This document shows positions 1 to 11,660 of a stretch of 47,849 bases of DNA, piece after piece; position 1 is the stretch's first letter; every line of letters starts with the position of its first letter. Both the position numbers and the translations under genes were made by a program. The stretch is from assembly GCF_018455725.1 (NCBI RefSeq), contig NZ_JAHCLR010000017.1:1-47849 (forward strand). The letters run 5' to 3'. Below the pieces are notes generated by a model, which had not been told where the DNA came from, made no database searches, and saw only the letters and a program-made list of their open reading frames with translations. The stretch comes from Mycolicibacter acidiphilus. Its GTDB lineage: Bacteria; Actinomycetota; Actinomycetes; Mycobacteriales; Mycobacteriaceae.

Positions 1-1172
1 GTGTCGGACACGTGGAAGTCCAGCGGCGGGCTGGCCAGCATGACACCGGTCAAGCCGCCCGCGAGGAACGTGACGATGAAGCCCATCGCGAACAGCATCG
101 GGGTCTCGAAGGTCAGCTGGCCCTTCCACAGGGTGCCGATCCAGTTGAAGAACTTCAGGCCGGTCGGGATGGCGATCATCAGGCTCAGCAGCGAGAAGAA
201 CGGCAGCAGGATGGCGCCGGTGGCGAACATGTGGTGCGCCCACACCGCGGTGGACAGACCCGCGATCGTCATCGTGGCGTAGACCAGGGTGACGTAGCCG
301 AAGATCGGCTTGCGGGAGAACACCGGGAAGACCTCGCTGACGATGCCGAAGAACGGCAGCGCGATCACGTACACCTCGGGGTGCCCGAAGAACCAGAACA
401 GGTGCTGGTAGAGCATCACACCGCCGTTGGCGGAGTCGTAGATGTGCCCGCCCAGGTGCCGGTCGTAGGCCAGCGCGAGCAGCGCGGCGGTCAGCAGCGG
501 GAAGATGATCAGCACCATGATCGAGGTGATCAGGATGTTCCAGGTGAAGATCGGCAGCCGGAACATGGTCATGCCGGGGGCCCGCATGCAGGCGACCGTG
601 GTGATCATGTTGACCGCGCCCAGGATGGTGCCCAGACCACCGACGGCCAGACCGCAGATCCACAGGTCCGCGCCGGCACCCGGCGAGTGCAGCGCGTTGG
701 ACAGCGGGGTGTAGGCGGTCCAGCCGAAGTCGGCGGCACCGCCGGGGGTGATGAACCCGCCCAGCGCGATCAGCGCGCCGAACAGGAACAGCCAGTAGGA
801 GAACGCGTTCAGCCGCGGGAACGCCACGTCCGGCGCGCCGATCTGCAGCGGCAGCACCAGGTTGGAGAACCCGAACACGATCGGCGTCGCATAGAACAGC
901 AGCATGATCGTGCCGTGCATGGTGAACAGCTGGTTGAACTGCTCATTGGAGAGGAACTGCAGGCCCGGCGCCGCCAGCTCGATGCGCATCAGCAGGGCCA
1001 GCAGGCCACCGATGAAGAAGAACGCCATACAGGTGACGACGTACATGATGCCGATCAGCTTGTGATCGGTGGTCGTGACCATCTTGTAGAGCAGGCTGCC
1101 CTTCGGGCCCGACAGAGGCGGGAACGGCCGACTGGCCTCCAACTCTGCACGGGGGGGTGCTTCGGCGGTCAA
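1..1172 (-). CDS. ctaD: Cytochrome c oxidase subunit I (aa3 type), 3' end outside window
   Basis: Catalytic subunit of the aa3 terminal oxidase, which passes electrons from the cytochrome bcc complex to oxygen and pumps protons across the inner membrane. The reverse strand gives about 390 residues of a protein usually near 570. It starts [17 protein letters not shown] and runs through the first haem-ligand helix ([15 protein letters not shown]) and the binuclear-centre motif WFFGHPEVY around residues 245-255, before the window edge cuts it at [10 protein letters not shown]. The start taken is a TTG with GGAGG about 5 nt upstream; an in-frame ATG at 1187 lies on the far side of that ribosome site and is less likely. 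It is divergent from fecB across 140 bp, as in M. tuberculosis. Confidence 0.97.
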   Translation of the reverse strand, partial: MTAEAPPRAELEASRPFPPLSGPKGSLLYKMVTTTDHKLIGIMYVVTCMAFFFIGGLLALLMRIELAAPGLQFLSNEQFNQLFTMHGTIMLLFYATPIVFGFSNLVLPLQIGAPDVAFPRLNAFSYWLFLFGALIALGGFITPGGAADFGWTAYTPLSNALHSPGAGADLWICGLAVGGLGTILGAVNMITTVACMRAPGMTMFRLPIFTWNILITSIMVLIIFPLLTAALLALAYDRHLGGHIYDSANGGVMLYQHLFWFFGHPEVYVIALPFFGIVSEVFPVFSRKPIFGYVTLVYATMTIAGLSTAVWAHHMFATGAILLPFFSLLSLMIAIPTGLKFFNWIGTLWKGQLTFETPMLFAMGFIVTFLAGGLTGVMLASPPLDFHVSD

Positions 1173-1300
1173 GATTCCTCCAAACATGGGCATCCTGGGA
1201 AACTTGAGAGGAATCCTAACCCCGACCGCCGCCGCATCGGTATAGGCCTCCTACAAACCGTCGTATTCGTCTCCTTCGCGGGCCGCGAATCGGTGGGTGT

Positions 1301-1306
1301 TAACGT
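1301..1306 (+). promoter_or_regulatory. -10 box of fecB, leaderless start
   Basis: TAACGT fits the mycobacterial TANNNT -10 pattern. Exactly six bases (CACGGC) separate it from the GTG start, so transcription would begin at or next to the start codon. No ribosome binding site precedes the GTG. I see no IdeR-type iron box in the 1173-1312 spacer. Confidence 0.5.
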
Positions 1307-1312
1307 CACGGC

Positions 1313-2386
1313 GTGACCAGGGCGGACGGGATCGGGCTGGCGACAGCGACTCTGACAGTGATGTTGGTCACGTTGACCGGCTGCGGGAGCGGCGGGTCGG
1401 GTCCGGCCGCCACGCCGACCGTCACCACCACGACGATGGTCGCCGGCGCCGGCGTGCTGGGCAACGATCGGCGGCCCGACGAATCGTGTGCGGCCGAACC
1501 GGCCCGGGTCGACCCCGGCCCGCCGCAGCGCCCGGTGCACAACGCGGCCGGCGTCGAACCGGCCAGCGTCGAGGTGCACGAGGATCCGCAGCGCATCGTG
1601 GTGCTCTCCGGCGATCAGCTCGACGCGCTGTGCGCGCTGGGCCTGCAGTCCCGGGTGGTGGGCGCCGCACTGCCCGACGGCTCCGACCACCAACCGTCCT
1701 ACCTGGGCGTGGCCGTCCACGCGATATCCGGCGTCGGCAGCCGCAGCACGCCGGACCTGGACGCGATCACCGCGGCGCACCCGGACCTGATCCTCGGTGT
1801 GCAGGGGTCGACGCCGTACGCCCAGCTGGCCCAGATCGCCCCGACGGTCATCACGGCTGCGCCGGGCGCGGCGTGGCAGGACAACCTGCGCACGGTCGGC
1901 GCGGCCACGTCGCGCACCGGCGCCGTCGACGAGCTACTCGACAAGTTCGCCGAACACGCCGCCCAGTCGGGCGAGGCCGACGACGCCACCCACTTCCAGG
2001 CGTCGGTGGTTCAGCTGACCGAGGACACCCTGCGGGTGTACGGAACCGCGAACTTCGCCGGCAGCGTGCTGCGGGCCGTCGGCCTGGATCGGCCGCCGGC
2101 ACAGCGGTTCACCGACAAGCCCTACCTGGAAATTCCCACCGCCGACCCGGACCGCACCGACTTCTCCGCCGCCGACGGCGACATCGTCTACATCTCGTTT
2201 GCCTCCCCCGCGGCGAAGGCGCGGGCCGGGGCACTGTTCGACAGCGCCGGCTGGCGCCGACTGTCCGCCAAGCGCGACAGCCGGGTCTTCGTCGTCAACA
2301 ACGAGGTGTGGCAGACCGGTGAGGGGCTGATCGCCGCCCGCGGTGTCGTGGCGGACCTGCGCTGGGTGAACGCCCCGATCAACTGA
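1313..2386 (+). CDS. fecB: FecB-type siderophore/haem-binding lipoprotein
   Basis: Periplasmic substrate-binding protein of the iron-siderophore ABC class, anchored in the membrane by lipid. Residues 1-24 form a lipoprotein signal ending in the lipobox LTGC. The mature part has the two-lobed PeriBP fold signatures: RIVVLSGDQLDALCALGL near residue 93, PDLDAITAAHPDLILG, and the closing VWQTGEGLIAARGVVADLRW. Length (357) and motifs match M. tuberculosis FecB (Rv3044), which binds siderophore and is linked to haem uptake and cell-envelope integrity (family knowledge). No permease or ATPase is adjacent, so it must work with transporters encoded elsewhere. Start: GTG placed 6 nt after a -10 box. 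Confidence 0.93.
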   Translation: MTRADGIGLATATLTVMLVTLTGCGSGGSGPAATPTVTTTTMVAGAGVLGNDRRPDESCAAEPARVDPGPPQRPVHNAAGVEPASVEVHEDPQRIVVLSGDQLDALCALGLQSRVVGAALPDGSDHQPSYLGVAVHAISGVGSRSTPDLDAITAAHPDLILGVQGSTPYAQLAQIAPTVITAAPGAAWQDNLRTVGAATSRTGAVDELLDKFAEHAAQSGEADDATHFQASVVQLTEDTLRVYGTANFAGSVLRAVGLDRPPAQRFTDKPYLEIPTADPDRTDFSAADGDIVYISFASPAAKARAGALFDSAGWRRLSAKRDSRVFVVNNEVWQTGEGLIAARGVVADLRWVNAPIN

Positions 2387-2479
2387 CCGGACCCGTACGG
2401 GCGACCGCCAAATTACTTTGGTAAGCTATCAATTTGAATTCGTTGATTTCCTGATGCCGATTAGAGGGTTCCTGCACCG

Positions 2480-3532
2480 ATGAGCACCGTCTCCGCCTAC
2501 GCCGCCACATCCGCCACCGCCCCGCTGACCAAGACCACGATTACCCGCCGCGAACCCGGCCCGCACGACGTCGCGTTCGACATCGTCTTCGCCGGCATCT
2601 GCCACTCCGACATCCACACCGTCAAGGGCGAGTGGGGCAAGCCCCGCTACCCGGTGGTGCCCGGCCACGAGATCGCCGGCGTCGTCACCGCCGTCGGCTC
2701 CGCGGTGACCAAGTACCAGGTCGGCGACCGGGTCGGGGTCGGCTGCTTCGTCGACTCCTGCCGGTCCTGCCCGAGCTGCGTCGCCGGGGTGGAGCAGTAC
2801 TGCACCGGTGGCGGCATGGTCGGCACCTACAACGCTGTCGGCCGCGACGGCGAGCCGACCCAGGGCGGGTACAGCGGCGCGATCGTCGTCGACGAGAACT
2901 ACGTGGTCCGCATCCCGGACTCGATTCCGCTGGACGCCGCCGCTCCCCTGCTCTGCGCCGGCGTCACGCTGTATTCGCCGCTGCGGCACTGGAGCGCCGG
3001 TCCCGGCAAGCGGATCGCGGTGGTCGGCCTCGGTGGCCTGGGCCACATGGGCGTCAAGCTCGGGGCGGCGATGGGCGCGGAGATCACCGTGCTGTCGCAG
3101 TCGCTGAAGAAGATGGAGGACGGGCTGCGCCTCGGCGCCCACCACTACCACGCCACCAGCGACCCGGAGACCTTCAAGAAGCTGCGCGGCAGCTTCGACG
3201 TCATCCTCAACACGGTCTCGGCCAACCTGGATCTGGGCGCCTACCTGAACCTGCTCACCGTCGACGGCACGCTGGTCGAACTGGGCATGCCCGAGCACGA
3301 GATGAAGGTGCCGCCGTTCCCGCTGGCCGGCATGCGGCGCAGCCTGTCCGGCTCGATGATCGGCGGCATCGCCGAGACCCAGGAGATGCTGGACTTCTGC
3401 GACGAGCACGACGTGCGCCCGGAGATCGAGGTGATCGCGCCGGACTACATCAACACCGCCTACGAGCGGGTGCTGGCCTCCGACGTGCGGTACCGCTTCG
3501 TCATCGACACCGAGTCGCTGCGGCAGCCCTAA
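2480..3532 (+). CDS. adhC: Zinc-dependent NADP alcohol dehydrogenase
   Basis: Medium-chain dehydrogenase of the cinnamyl/YahK-like aldehyde reductase branch, cytosolic, interconverting alcohols and aldehydes with NADP(H). Catalytic zinc ligands are visible in GICHSDIH (about residue 39) and GHEIAG (about 61). The structural zinc cysteines are in [15 protein letters not shown] (about 93-108). The cofactor fold has [11 protein letters not shown] (about 180). The length of 350 residues is close to M. tuberculosis AdhC (346, Rv3045). The upstream 93 bp is AT-rich, unlike its surroundings, and carries arms ATCAA/TTGAT at 2428-2432 and 2443-2447. The stop overlaps the converging MFS gene's stop by 4 bp. 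Confidence 0.94.
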   Translation: MSTVSAYAATSATAPLTKTTITRREPGPHDVAFDIVFAGICHSDIHTVKGEWGKPRYPVVPGHEIAGVVTAVGSAVTKYQVGDRVGVGCFVDSCRSCPSCVAGVEQYCTGGGMVGTYNAVGRDGEPTQGGYSGAIVVDENYVVRIPDSIPLDAAAPLLCAGVTLYSPLRHWSAGPGKRIAVVGLGGLGHMGVKLGAAMGAEITVLSQSLKKMEDGLRLGAHHYHATSDPETFKKLRGSFDVILNTVSANLDLGAYLNLLTVDGTLVELGMPEHEMKVPPFPLAGMRRSLSGSMIGGIAETQEMLDFCDEHDVRPEIEVIAPDYINTAYERVLASDVRYRFVIDTESLRQP

Positions 3533-4770
3533 CCGGCTGCCGCTTCGGCCGGCGCGTGCTCGGGATCCGCCGACGATTGGTGTGCCCGAATCCATCCCGC
3601 GGTGTAGCCGCACACGATCAGGACCGTGGCCGCCAACAGCAGCAGCCCGACCTCGTAGTTGTTGTGCACCCGGTCGTAGGTCTCGGTCATGACCATCGGC
3701 GGGAAGAAGCCGCCCATCTCACCGACGGCTGACACGATTCCGGTGACCGCGCCGAGGGAGTGGCTCGGGGTCCGCCAGGCCACCCACTCGAACACCGCAC
3801 CGGTGCCGATGCCGATCGCCGCCGCCAGCGCGGTGAACACCGCCCCCGCCCACAGGTCGGCGGGGGGTTTGAAGGCCGCGGCGACGGCCAGGACAGCCAT
3901 CGCGATCAGAGCGGCCATGACCACGTACTTCGCCGCGATCCGGTCGGCCAGGACCCCGCCGACCGGCCGGGCGAGCACCGCCACCAGCGCGAACACCGCA
4001 GTACGGTCACCGGCCTGAATCGCCGAGAAACGGTAGACGGTGTCGATGTAGGTCGGCAGGTAGACGCTGAACGCAACGAACGCCCCGAACACCACGCCGT
4101 AGAGCAGCGACATCTCCCAGGTGACCCGCAGCCGGCCGGCGATCTTGAGTTCGGTCAGCAATCCACTGCCGGTCGGTGCGTAGTAGGGCCCGTTGCGCAT
4201 CGCCAGGAACGACACCGCCGCCGCCACCGCCAGCAGGACGGCGACGAGCAGGTGCGTGGCGAACACCCCGAGCGCCTGCGCCAGCAGGGGGGTGAGGTAC
4301 GCCGACAGTGCGGTCCCGGCCATGCCGACGCCGAAGACACCGGTGGCGAAACCGCGATGATCCGGCTCGTACCATTCGCTGACGAACGGGATACCGGCCG
4401 CGAATGCCGCACCCGGTATCCCCAGGAAGAGGCTGGCCGTCAGCAGCAGTGCATATGACCCGGAGTTCGCCGCAGCACCCACCGCCAGCACCGGAACGGT
4501 CGAGACCAGACACACCGCAGCCGTGACGATCCGACCGCCGAATCGGTCGGTCAGCGGCCCGACGATCAACCGGCCCAGGGTGGCGGTGAGCAGGGGCGCT
4601 GCGACCAGCAGCGATTCCTGACCGCCGCTCAGCGACATCATCTCGCGATACGTCATCGCCAGCGGGGCGACCAGCGCCCAGGCCCAGAAGTTGATCACCG
4701 AGACGCCGGTGGCAACCATGAGCTGCATCCCTGGCCGTCGGCCAGTCGTCAGTGCCCCACGAACCTCCAT
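3529..4770 (-). CDS. MFS transporter, NarK/OxlT-like (copy 1)
   Basis: Twelve-helix major facilitator permease of 413 residues. The loop 2-3 motif [10 protein letters not shown] (about 72-81) is the MFS signature. [15 protein letters not shown] in the C-terminal half resembles the second nitrate-signature region of NarK-type porters, so nitrate/nitrite or a small carboxylate is the best guess. The first signature ([18 protein letters not shown]) lacks the usual GN pattern, so the substrate stays open. It is a close paralogue of the next gene upstream (4835-6046): nearly every motif recurs in the same order. The 64-bp gap between them suggests one transcript. It converges on adhC. Confidence 0.85.
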   Translation of the reverse strand: MEVRGALTTGRRPGMQLMVATGVSVINFWAWALVAPLAMTYREMMSLSGGQESLLVAAPLLTATLGRLIVGPLTDRFGGRIVTAAVCLVSTVPVLAVGAAANSGSYALLLTASLFLGIPGAAFAAGIPFVSEWYEPDHRGFATGVFGVGMAGTALSAYLTPLLAQALGVFATHLLVAVLLAVAAAVSFLAMRNGPYYAPTGSGLLTELKIAGRLRVTWEMSLLYGVVFGAFVAFSVYLPTYIDTVYRFSAIQAGDRTAVFALVAVLARPVGGVLADRIAAKYVVMAALIAMAVLAVAAAFKPPADLWAGAVFTALAAAIGIGTGAVFEWVAWRTPSHSLGAVTGIVSAVGEMGGFFPPMVMTETYDRVHNNYEVGLLLLAATVLIVCGYTAGWIRAHQSSADPEHAPAEAAAG

Positions 4771-4834
4771 GACGCCATGAAACCATCGCTGAACTGGATG
4801 CTCGCTGTCAGCACGGTGTGACAGTGGCGGGAGT

Positions 4835-6046
4835 CTATTCCGGGGCTGCCGGTTCTCGCGTCCGCAGCCGGAAAACGGTGTAGGCCAGCGCGATCAGTGC
4901 GGTGGCGATCAGCAGCAGCAGTCCGACGGTGTAGTCGTTGTGCACCGGGTCGTAGGTCGCGCCCATCACCAGTGGCGGGAAGTAGCCGCCCAATCCTCCT
5001 GCGGCGGAGACGATTCCGGTGATCGACCCCAGCGATCCGGCCGGCGCGCGGCGAGTCACCCAGGCGAACACCCCGCCGGTACCGATGCCGAGTGCGACGG
5101 CCTGCGTGATGAACGTGGCCGCCGACCACACGTCCGCCGGCGGTTTGAAGACCGCCACCGAGGCCATCGCCGCGACGCCGACCAGCGATCCCGCCACCAC
5201 GTACTTGGGCGGCATCCGGTCGGCCAGCCATCCGCCGACCGGTCGGGCCAGCACCGCAGCCAGCGCGAACGCCGCCGTGCGTTCACCGGCATCGATCTGC
5301 GAGAACCCGTAGATGGTCTTGATGTAGACCGGCAGGTAGTTGCTGAACGCGACGAACCCGCCGAACACCACCGCGTACAGCAGTGACATCTCCCAGGTGA
5401 CCCGCAGTCGTGCCGCCGCCAGCAGTTTCGGCACCACCGGGGCGGTGTAGGGCCGAAAGTACGGGCCGTTGCTCAGCACGGCCCAGCACAGCAGTGCGGT
5501 CAGCGCCAGTGCCCCCGCGATGATCAGGTGGGTGTTGATCAGCCCGATCCGCCGCACCAGGCGCGGGGTGAAGAACGCGGACAGCGCCGTGCCCATCATG
5601 CCCATACCGAAGATACCGGTGGCCAGGCCGCGACGGGACGGCTCAAACCAGTTGTTGGCGAACGGGATTCCGATCGCGAACACCGCGCCCGGCACCCCGA
5701 GCAGCAGCGCGGAGGCCAGCACCAGGGGAAAGCGGCCGGCCTGCTCGGCGAAGCCCACCAGCAGCACCGGGACGATTGACGCCACCGAGGTGCCGATGAA
5801 CATCGCCCGGCCACCGAACCGGTCGGTCAGCGGGCCGGCGATCATCCGTCCCGCCGAGCCGACCAGGATCGGGGTGGCCACCAGCAGCGCTACCTCGGTG
5901 GTGCCCAACGACATTCGAGCCGCGTCGGTCATCGCGACCGGGCCGATCAGGTTCCACGCCCAGAAGTTGATCACCGACACCCAGGTCGCCAGCGCCAGGT
6001 GCACCCCCGGTCGCGCTTCGGCGTCTGGCCTTATGGCGCTGCCCAT
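4835..6046 (-). CDS. MFS transporter, NarK/OxlT-like (copy 2)
   Basis: A 403-residue, twelve-helix permease, paralogous to the 3529-4770 gene. Shared blocks include [15 protein letters not shown] (copy 1: [15 protein letters not shown]), [29 protein letters not shown] and GIVSAAGGLGGYFPP. The last is closer to the classical nitrate-porter signature than copy 1. Probable inner-membrane anion or carboxylate porter; substrate unknown. The start is ATG at 6046, and the charged N-terminus before the first helix fits the family. It lies 63 bp downstream of the nrdF2 stop on the same strand, so read-through from nrdF2 is possible. Confidence 0.85.
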   Translation of the reverse strand: MGSAIRPDAEARPGVHLALATWVSVINFWAWNLIGPVAMTDAARMSLGTTEVALLVATPILVGSAGRMIAGPLTDRFGGRAMFIGTSVASIVPVLLVGFAEQAGRFPLVLASALLLGVPGAVFAIGIPFANNWFEPSRRGLATGIFGMGMMGTALSAFFTPRLVRRIGLINTHLIIAGALALTALLCWAVLSNGPYFRPYTAPVVPKLLAAARLRVTWEMSLLYAVVFGGFVAFSNYLPVYIKTIYGFSQIDAGERTAAFALAAVLARPVGGWLADRMPPKYVVAGSLVGVAAMASVAVFKPPADVWSAATFITQAVALGIGTGGVFAWVTRRAPAGSLGSITGIVSAAGGLGGYFPPLVMGATYDPVHNDYTVGLLLLIATALIALAYTVFRLRTREPAAPE

Positions 6047-6109
6047 CGGCCCATGAAACCACCGCGGCTCGCCGTCGATGCGGCGTTTCAGCGGAATCTC
6101 GCGGCCTGC

Positions 6110-8730
<2,621 letters not shown>

Positions 8731-8810
8731 GTCGCACAACTTTCCCGGGAACGGCGGTACTGGGTATTTTCCAGTGTCTCCGCGGTGACCGGTGGTGTCA
8801 ACGAATCCGG

Positions 8811-9557
8811 TCAGGCGACCGGCTGGCGCTGCACCGCCTCGTGGATGGGCTGATCCGGGTCGATCGTGATGCCCAGTAGTTCGGCGGCGCCGTTGATCAC
8901 GCCCATCATGATCGTGGTGAAGTAGGTGGTGAACGCGTCGTGCGGAATCCGGCGCGGGCTGTCCACATCCGAGCCCAGCCACCAGTCGGTCGTCGAGGCC
9001 GCCGCACCGAACGCCGCGAACGCCGCGAGCTCGAAGGCGGAGCGGTCCAACTCCATCTCGTGCAGCTCGTTGTTGAACATCTCGGCCATCGCCAGGGTGA
9101 TCTCACGCCCCTCGTTGAGGGTGCGCATCGTCGACTCGGACTGCTCCGGGAACCGGCCCTGGATGAAGAACCGCAGCACATTCGGGTGCTCGTCGACGAG
9201 CGTGACGTATTCCTCGACGCTGCGCCGGATGACGGTGCGGACCGAGTCGACGGTCAGGTCGATCGAGGGGAAGATCGCCGCCCACAGGTTGTCGCGGAGC
9301 CGCTCTCCGATCGCCTGGAACAGGTCCGACTTGTCGGTGAAATGGCGGTAGATCTTCGGCTTGGCGGTGCCGGCCTCCTCGGCGATCTGCCGCACGCTCA
9401 GATCCGGTCCGAGCCGGTCGATCGCCCGGAACGCGGCTTCGACGATCTCGCCGCGCACCTTCTTGCGGTGCTCACGCCAGCGCTCACTGCGCGCGTCGAC
9501 CCGCTGGCCGCCGTTCTCGGCCGGCTTGGGTCTACTCGTTCCGCGCACGTCAAGCAC
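8811..9557 (-). CDS. TetR-family regulator (Rv3050c-like)
   Basis: Cytoplasmic repressor of up to 248 residues. The N-terminal DNA-binding three-helix domain is clear: VEAAF-type helix 1, then LSVRQIAEEAGTAKPKIYRHF (recognition helix KPKIYRH, about residues 54-74) and DKSDLFQAI. The C-terminal ligand domain contains VRTVIRRSVEEYVTLVDEHP and a long helix rich in F/A. The start is uncertain: GTG 9557 gives a 30-residue polar extension before the HTH, and a later GTG (VDARSERW) is equally possible. It sits directly upstream of the monooxygenase on the same strand and is divergent from the flavoprotein at 9667. Likely target: its own promoter and the monooxygenase. Confidence 0.88.
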   Translation of the reverse strand: MLDVRGTSRPKPAENGGQRVDARSERWREHRKKVRGEIVEAAFRAIDRLGPDLSVRQIAEEAGTAKPKIYRHFTDKSDLFQAIGERLRDNLWAAIFPSIDLTVDSVRTVIRRSVEEYVTLVDEHPNVLRFFIQGRFPEQSESTMRTLNEGREITLAMAEMFNNELHEMELDRSAFELAAFAAFGAAASTTDWWLGSDVDSPRRIPHDAFTTYFTTIMMGVINGAAELLGITIDPDQPIHEAVQRQPVA

Positions 9558-9610
9558 CTTACCGCCTGGTCCCGGCTGACCTGGGCAGACCGTCCGGGCG
9601 CGAGGTCCGT

Positions 9611-9616
9611 TAGCAT
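9611..9616 (+). promoter_or_regulatory. Possible -10 box for the geranylgeranyl-reductase-like gene
   Basis: TAGCAT matches TANNNT in the 109-bp divergent spacer between the TetR gene and the flavoprotein. It would give a leader of about 43 nt containing a small GGCC-CTT-CGGCC hairpin (9631-9642). I could not pick out a convincing -35 or a palindromic TetR operator here. Confidence 0.3.
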
Positions 9617-9666
9617 CGACCGACGGTTCCGGCCCTTCGGCCGCCTAATTGTGAGACGAGACTGGC

Positions 9667-10848
9667 GTGACGCAACGATTCGACCTGGCCATTGTCGGCG
9701 GCGGTCCGGCTGGATCGGCCGCCGCCTGGCAGGCCCGCCAGTCCGGTGCGAACGTCGTCGTCCTGGACAAGGCCGAGTTCCCGCGGGACAAGCCCTGCGG
9801 CGACGGCCTGACGGCACGGGCGGTCAGCTACCTGCAGAAGATGGGGCTGGCTGAGCAGGTGGCGGAGTTCCACCGGGTCAACCGGGTCACGGTGTTCAGC
9901 CCCAGCCGCTGGGAACTGTCGTTCCCGCAGCGCCCCGGCATGCCCGACCACGGGCACACCGTCAGCCGCACCGTGCTGGACACGCAGTTGCTGCGTCATG
10001 CCGCCGCGGCGGGCGCCGAGGTGCGCGAGGGCGCCGAGGTGTCCGGGCCGATCCTCGACGACCGCGGCCGGGTCACCGGGGTGACGCTGAAAAGCGGCGA
10101 GCAGGTGCTGGCCGACGCGGTGATCGCCGCGGACGGCGCCTACTCCCCCATCAAGCGCGCCCTGAAGCTCGACTCGGCCTACAACGGCTACTCGGCGATC
10201 GCGATCCGCGCCGAGATGCAGGCCAACCGGCCCGACTCCGACTCGCTGGACATCTACCTGAAGCTGGCGTTCCAGGGTGACCAGCTGCCCGGTTACGGCT
10301 GGGTGTTCCCGATGGGCGGCGGCCGGTTCAACATCGGACTGGGTTACGTCAACAGCTACAAGAACTGGCAGGCGATCAACGCGACGCAGTTCCTGGGCGA
10401 GTTCTTGGCGACGCTGCCGCGGGACTGGGAGCTGCCGCCGATCACCGAGTTGAAGCAGTCGAAGATGGTGCGCGCCTGGCGGCTGCCGATGGGCTTCACC
10501 GCGTGGCCGCCGTGGCGACCGGGCGTGCTGTTCGCCGGCGACTCGCTCGGCGCGGGCAAGCCGGCATCCGGCGCGGGCATCTCCAAGGCGCTGGAGTCCG
10601 GGTTGACCGCCGGTGAGTGCGCGGTGGCGGCGTTGAACAACGGCGGGCCCGACGACTTCACCAACTACGCGCAGCGCATGGAAGCGGCCTGGGGCCGGGA
10701 GTACAAGCGCGGCCGGGTGTTCCACAAGCTGCTCGGCTACCCGCGGGTCGCCGACGCCGGGGTGCGGTTGATCGACAATGCCGCGTTCCGCGACCGGATG
10801 CTGCGGGCGCTGTACAAGAAGGCGCAGGGGCCGCAGCACACCTACTGA
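9667..10848 (+). CDS. Geranylgeranyl-reductase-family FAD oxidoreductase
   Basis: A 393-residue flavoprotein of the GGR/UbiH class, which saturates isoprenoid double bonds. The FAD dinucleotide motif is VGGGPAGSAAAWQARQSG (about 10-27). The GGR-specific PRDKPCGDGLTARAVSYL follows near residue 38, as does the FAD-contacting GVLFAGDSLGAGKPASGAGI near 280. It resembles MenJ, which reduces one isoprene unit of menaquinone, but M. tuberculosis menJ lies elsewhere, so this may be a paralogue acting on another polyprenyl or carotenoid-like lipid (inference). GTG start. It is the first gene of a block that interrupts the Rv3050c-Rv3051c order. It converges with the LysR-like gene across a hairpin. 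Confidence 0.85.
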   Translation: MTQRFDLAIVGGGPAGSAAAWQARQSGANVVVLDKAEFPRDKPCGDGLTARAVSYLQKMGLAEQVAEFHRVNRVTVFSPSRWELSFPQRPGMPDHGHTVSRTVLDTQLLRHAAAAGAEVREGAEVSGPILDDRGRVTGVTLKSGEQVLADAVIAADGAYSPIKRALKLDSAYNGYSAIAIRAEMQANRPDSDSLDIYLKLAFQGDQLPGYGWVFPMGGGRFNIGLGYVNSYKNWQAINATQFLGEFLATLPRDWELPPITELKQSKMVRAWRLPMGFTAWPPWRPGVLFAGDSLGAGKPASGAGISKALESGLTAGECAVAALNNGGPDDFTNYAQRMEAAWGREYKRGRVFHKLLGYPRVADAGVRLIDNAAFRDRMLRALYKKAQGPQHTY

Positions 10849-10858
10849 CGCCCGAGTC

Positions 10859-10902
10859 GGAATCTCACGACGCGACACGCCGTCTGGGCGTCGTGGGATT
10901 CC
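10859..10902. terminator. Hairpin between converging genes
   Basis: GGAATCTCACGACGC (10859-10873) pairs with GCGTCGTGGGATTCC (10888-10902) over 15 positions with a single G-U wobble and a 14-nt loop. There is no T-run on either side. Its place between two converging stops suggests a bidirectional terminator of the U-tract-free kind. Confidence 0.6.
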
Positions 10903-10918
10903 CGGTCGGCGGGTGAGG

Positions 10919-11632
10919 TCAGCGCCGGCCGCGCTGCGTCCGCCCCGGCTTGCGGGCGGTTTTGCCCGCAGCGGCGCGGGCGGCCTGCTTGGCCAGCGTC
11001 TTCTCCCGGGCGGTGCGTTTCGGTACCGGTTCGGCCTGCCCGCGCGACGAATTCGGTTTGCGGCCCCGCACGATCCCGACGAACTCCTCGACCAACTCCG
11101 GTTGCGGCCCGGCCGGAAACGCAAGCGCGACCGGGCAGGTGGGCGCGTCGGTGATCGGACGGTAGGTGAGGTCCTTGCGGTGGTGCAGCCGCGCCAGCGA
11201 CTGCGGCACGATCAGCGCGCCGAGCCCGGCGGCGACGAGTTCTATTGCGTCCCCGGTGGTTTCGGGCCGGTGCTCGATCGGCTCCCCGGGCGCAGCCGGC
11301 CAGTCGACGACGTCGTCGAGGGGAAGCAGGGTGGGTTCGCCGTCGAGGTCCGCGCTCGTGACCGCGTCGACGGCGGTGAGCAGGTGCTCTTTCGGGACCA
11401 CCACCACCGCCGTCTCCTCGTAGAGCGGGATGATCGCCAGCCCCGTCGTGTCGACGGGCGGCCGCAGCAGCGCCACGTCGACGGTGCCGTCCCGCACGGC
11501 GGCGGGCGCGTCCGCCGCGGTCACCGGGTGCAGGTCCAGGGCGACGCCGGGATGCCGCTCCGCCCAGATCCGCGCCCACTTCGCCGGTGTCGCGCCCGGG
11601 ACGTACCCGAGGGTCAGGCAGCGCGCGGTCAC
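10919..11632 (-). CDS. Stand-alone LysR effector-binding domain with basic tail (no HTH)
   Basis: A 237-residue protein that begins directly in the LysR substrate-binding fold: LTLGYVPGATPAKWARIWAE (about 6-25), DVALLRPPVDTTGL (about 53-66), LVAAGLGALIVPQSLARL (about 132-149). LysR regulators are normally about 300 residues with an N-terminal winged HTH of about 60; here none precedes, and the start lies only 28 bp from the divergent DUF5997 start, leaving no room for one. Residues from about 185 form a Lys/Arg/Ala-rich tail (KRTAREKTLAKQAARAAAGK) that could contact nucleic acid without sequence specificity. Probably a small-molecule sensor working through a partner; the neighbour is the obvious candidate (inference). 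Confidence 0.85.
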   Translation of the reverse strand: MTARCLTLGYVPGATPAKWARIWAERHPGVALDLHPVTAADAPAAVRDGTVDVALLRPPVDTTGLAIIPLYEETAVVVVPKEHLLTAVDAVTSADLDGEPTLLPLDDVVDWPAAPGEPIEHRPETTGDAIELVAAGLGALIVPQSLARLHHRKDLTYRPITDAPTCPVALAFPAGPQPELVEEFVGIVRGRKPNSSRGQAEPVPKRTAREKTLAKQAARAAAGKTARKPGRTQRGRR

Positions 11633-11660
11633 GGCATCAGGCTACCGATAGGCTGATGCC
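11633..11660. promoter_or_regulatory. 28-bp palindromic divergent leaderless promoter/operator
   Basis: The whole space between the two divergent start codons is one palindrome: arm GGCATCAGGCTA (11633-11644), centre CCGA, arm TAGGCTGATGCC (11649-11660), with one mismatched pair in twelve. Each arm, read outward, gives a TANNNT -10 box (TAGGCT rightward, TAGCCT leftward), the same six bases GATGCC, then the start codon (ATG 11661, GTG 11632). Both transcripts should be leaderless, and polymerase could hardly serve both at once. Confidence 0.75.

Noticed and set aside
1173-1312. IdeR iron box in front of fecB
   Set aside because: No sequence near TTAGGTTAGGCTAACCTAA is present in the spacer.
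12-1316. Long plus-strand frame opposite ctaD
   Set aside because: Arg/Gln/His-rich translation typical of the antisense of a high-GC gene; the opposite strand encodes a clear cytochrome oxidase.
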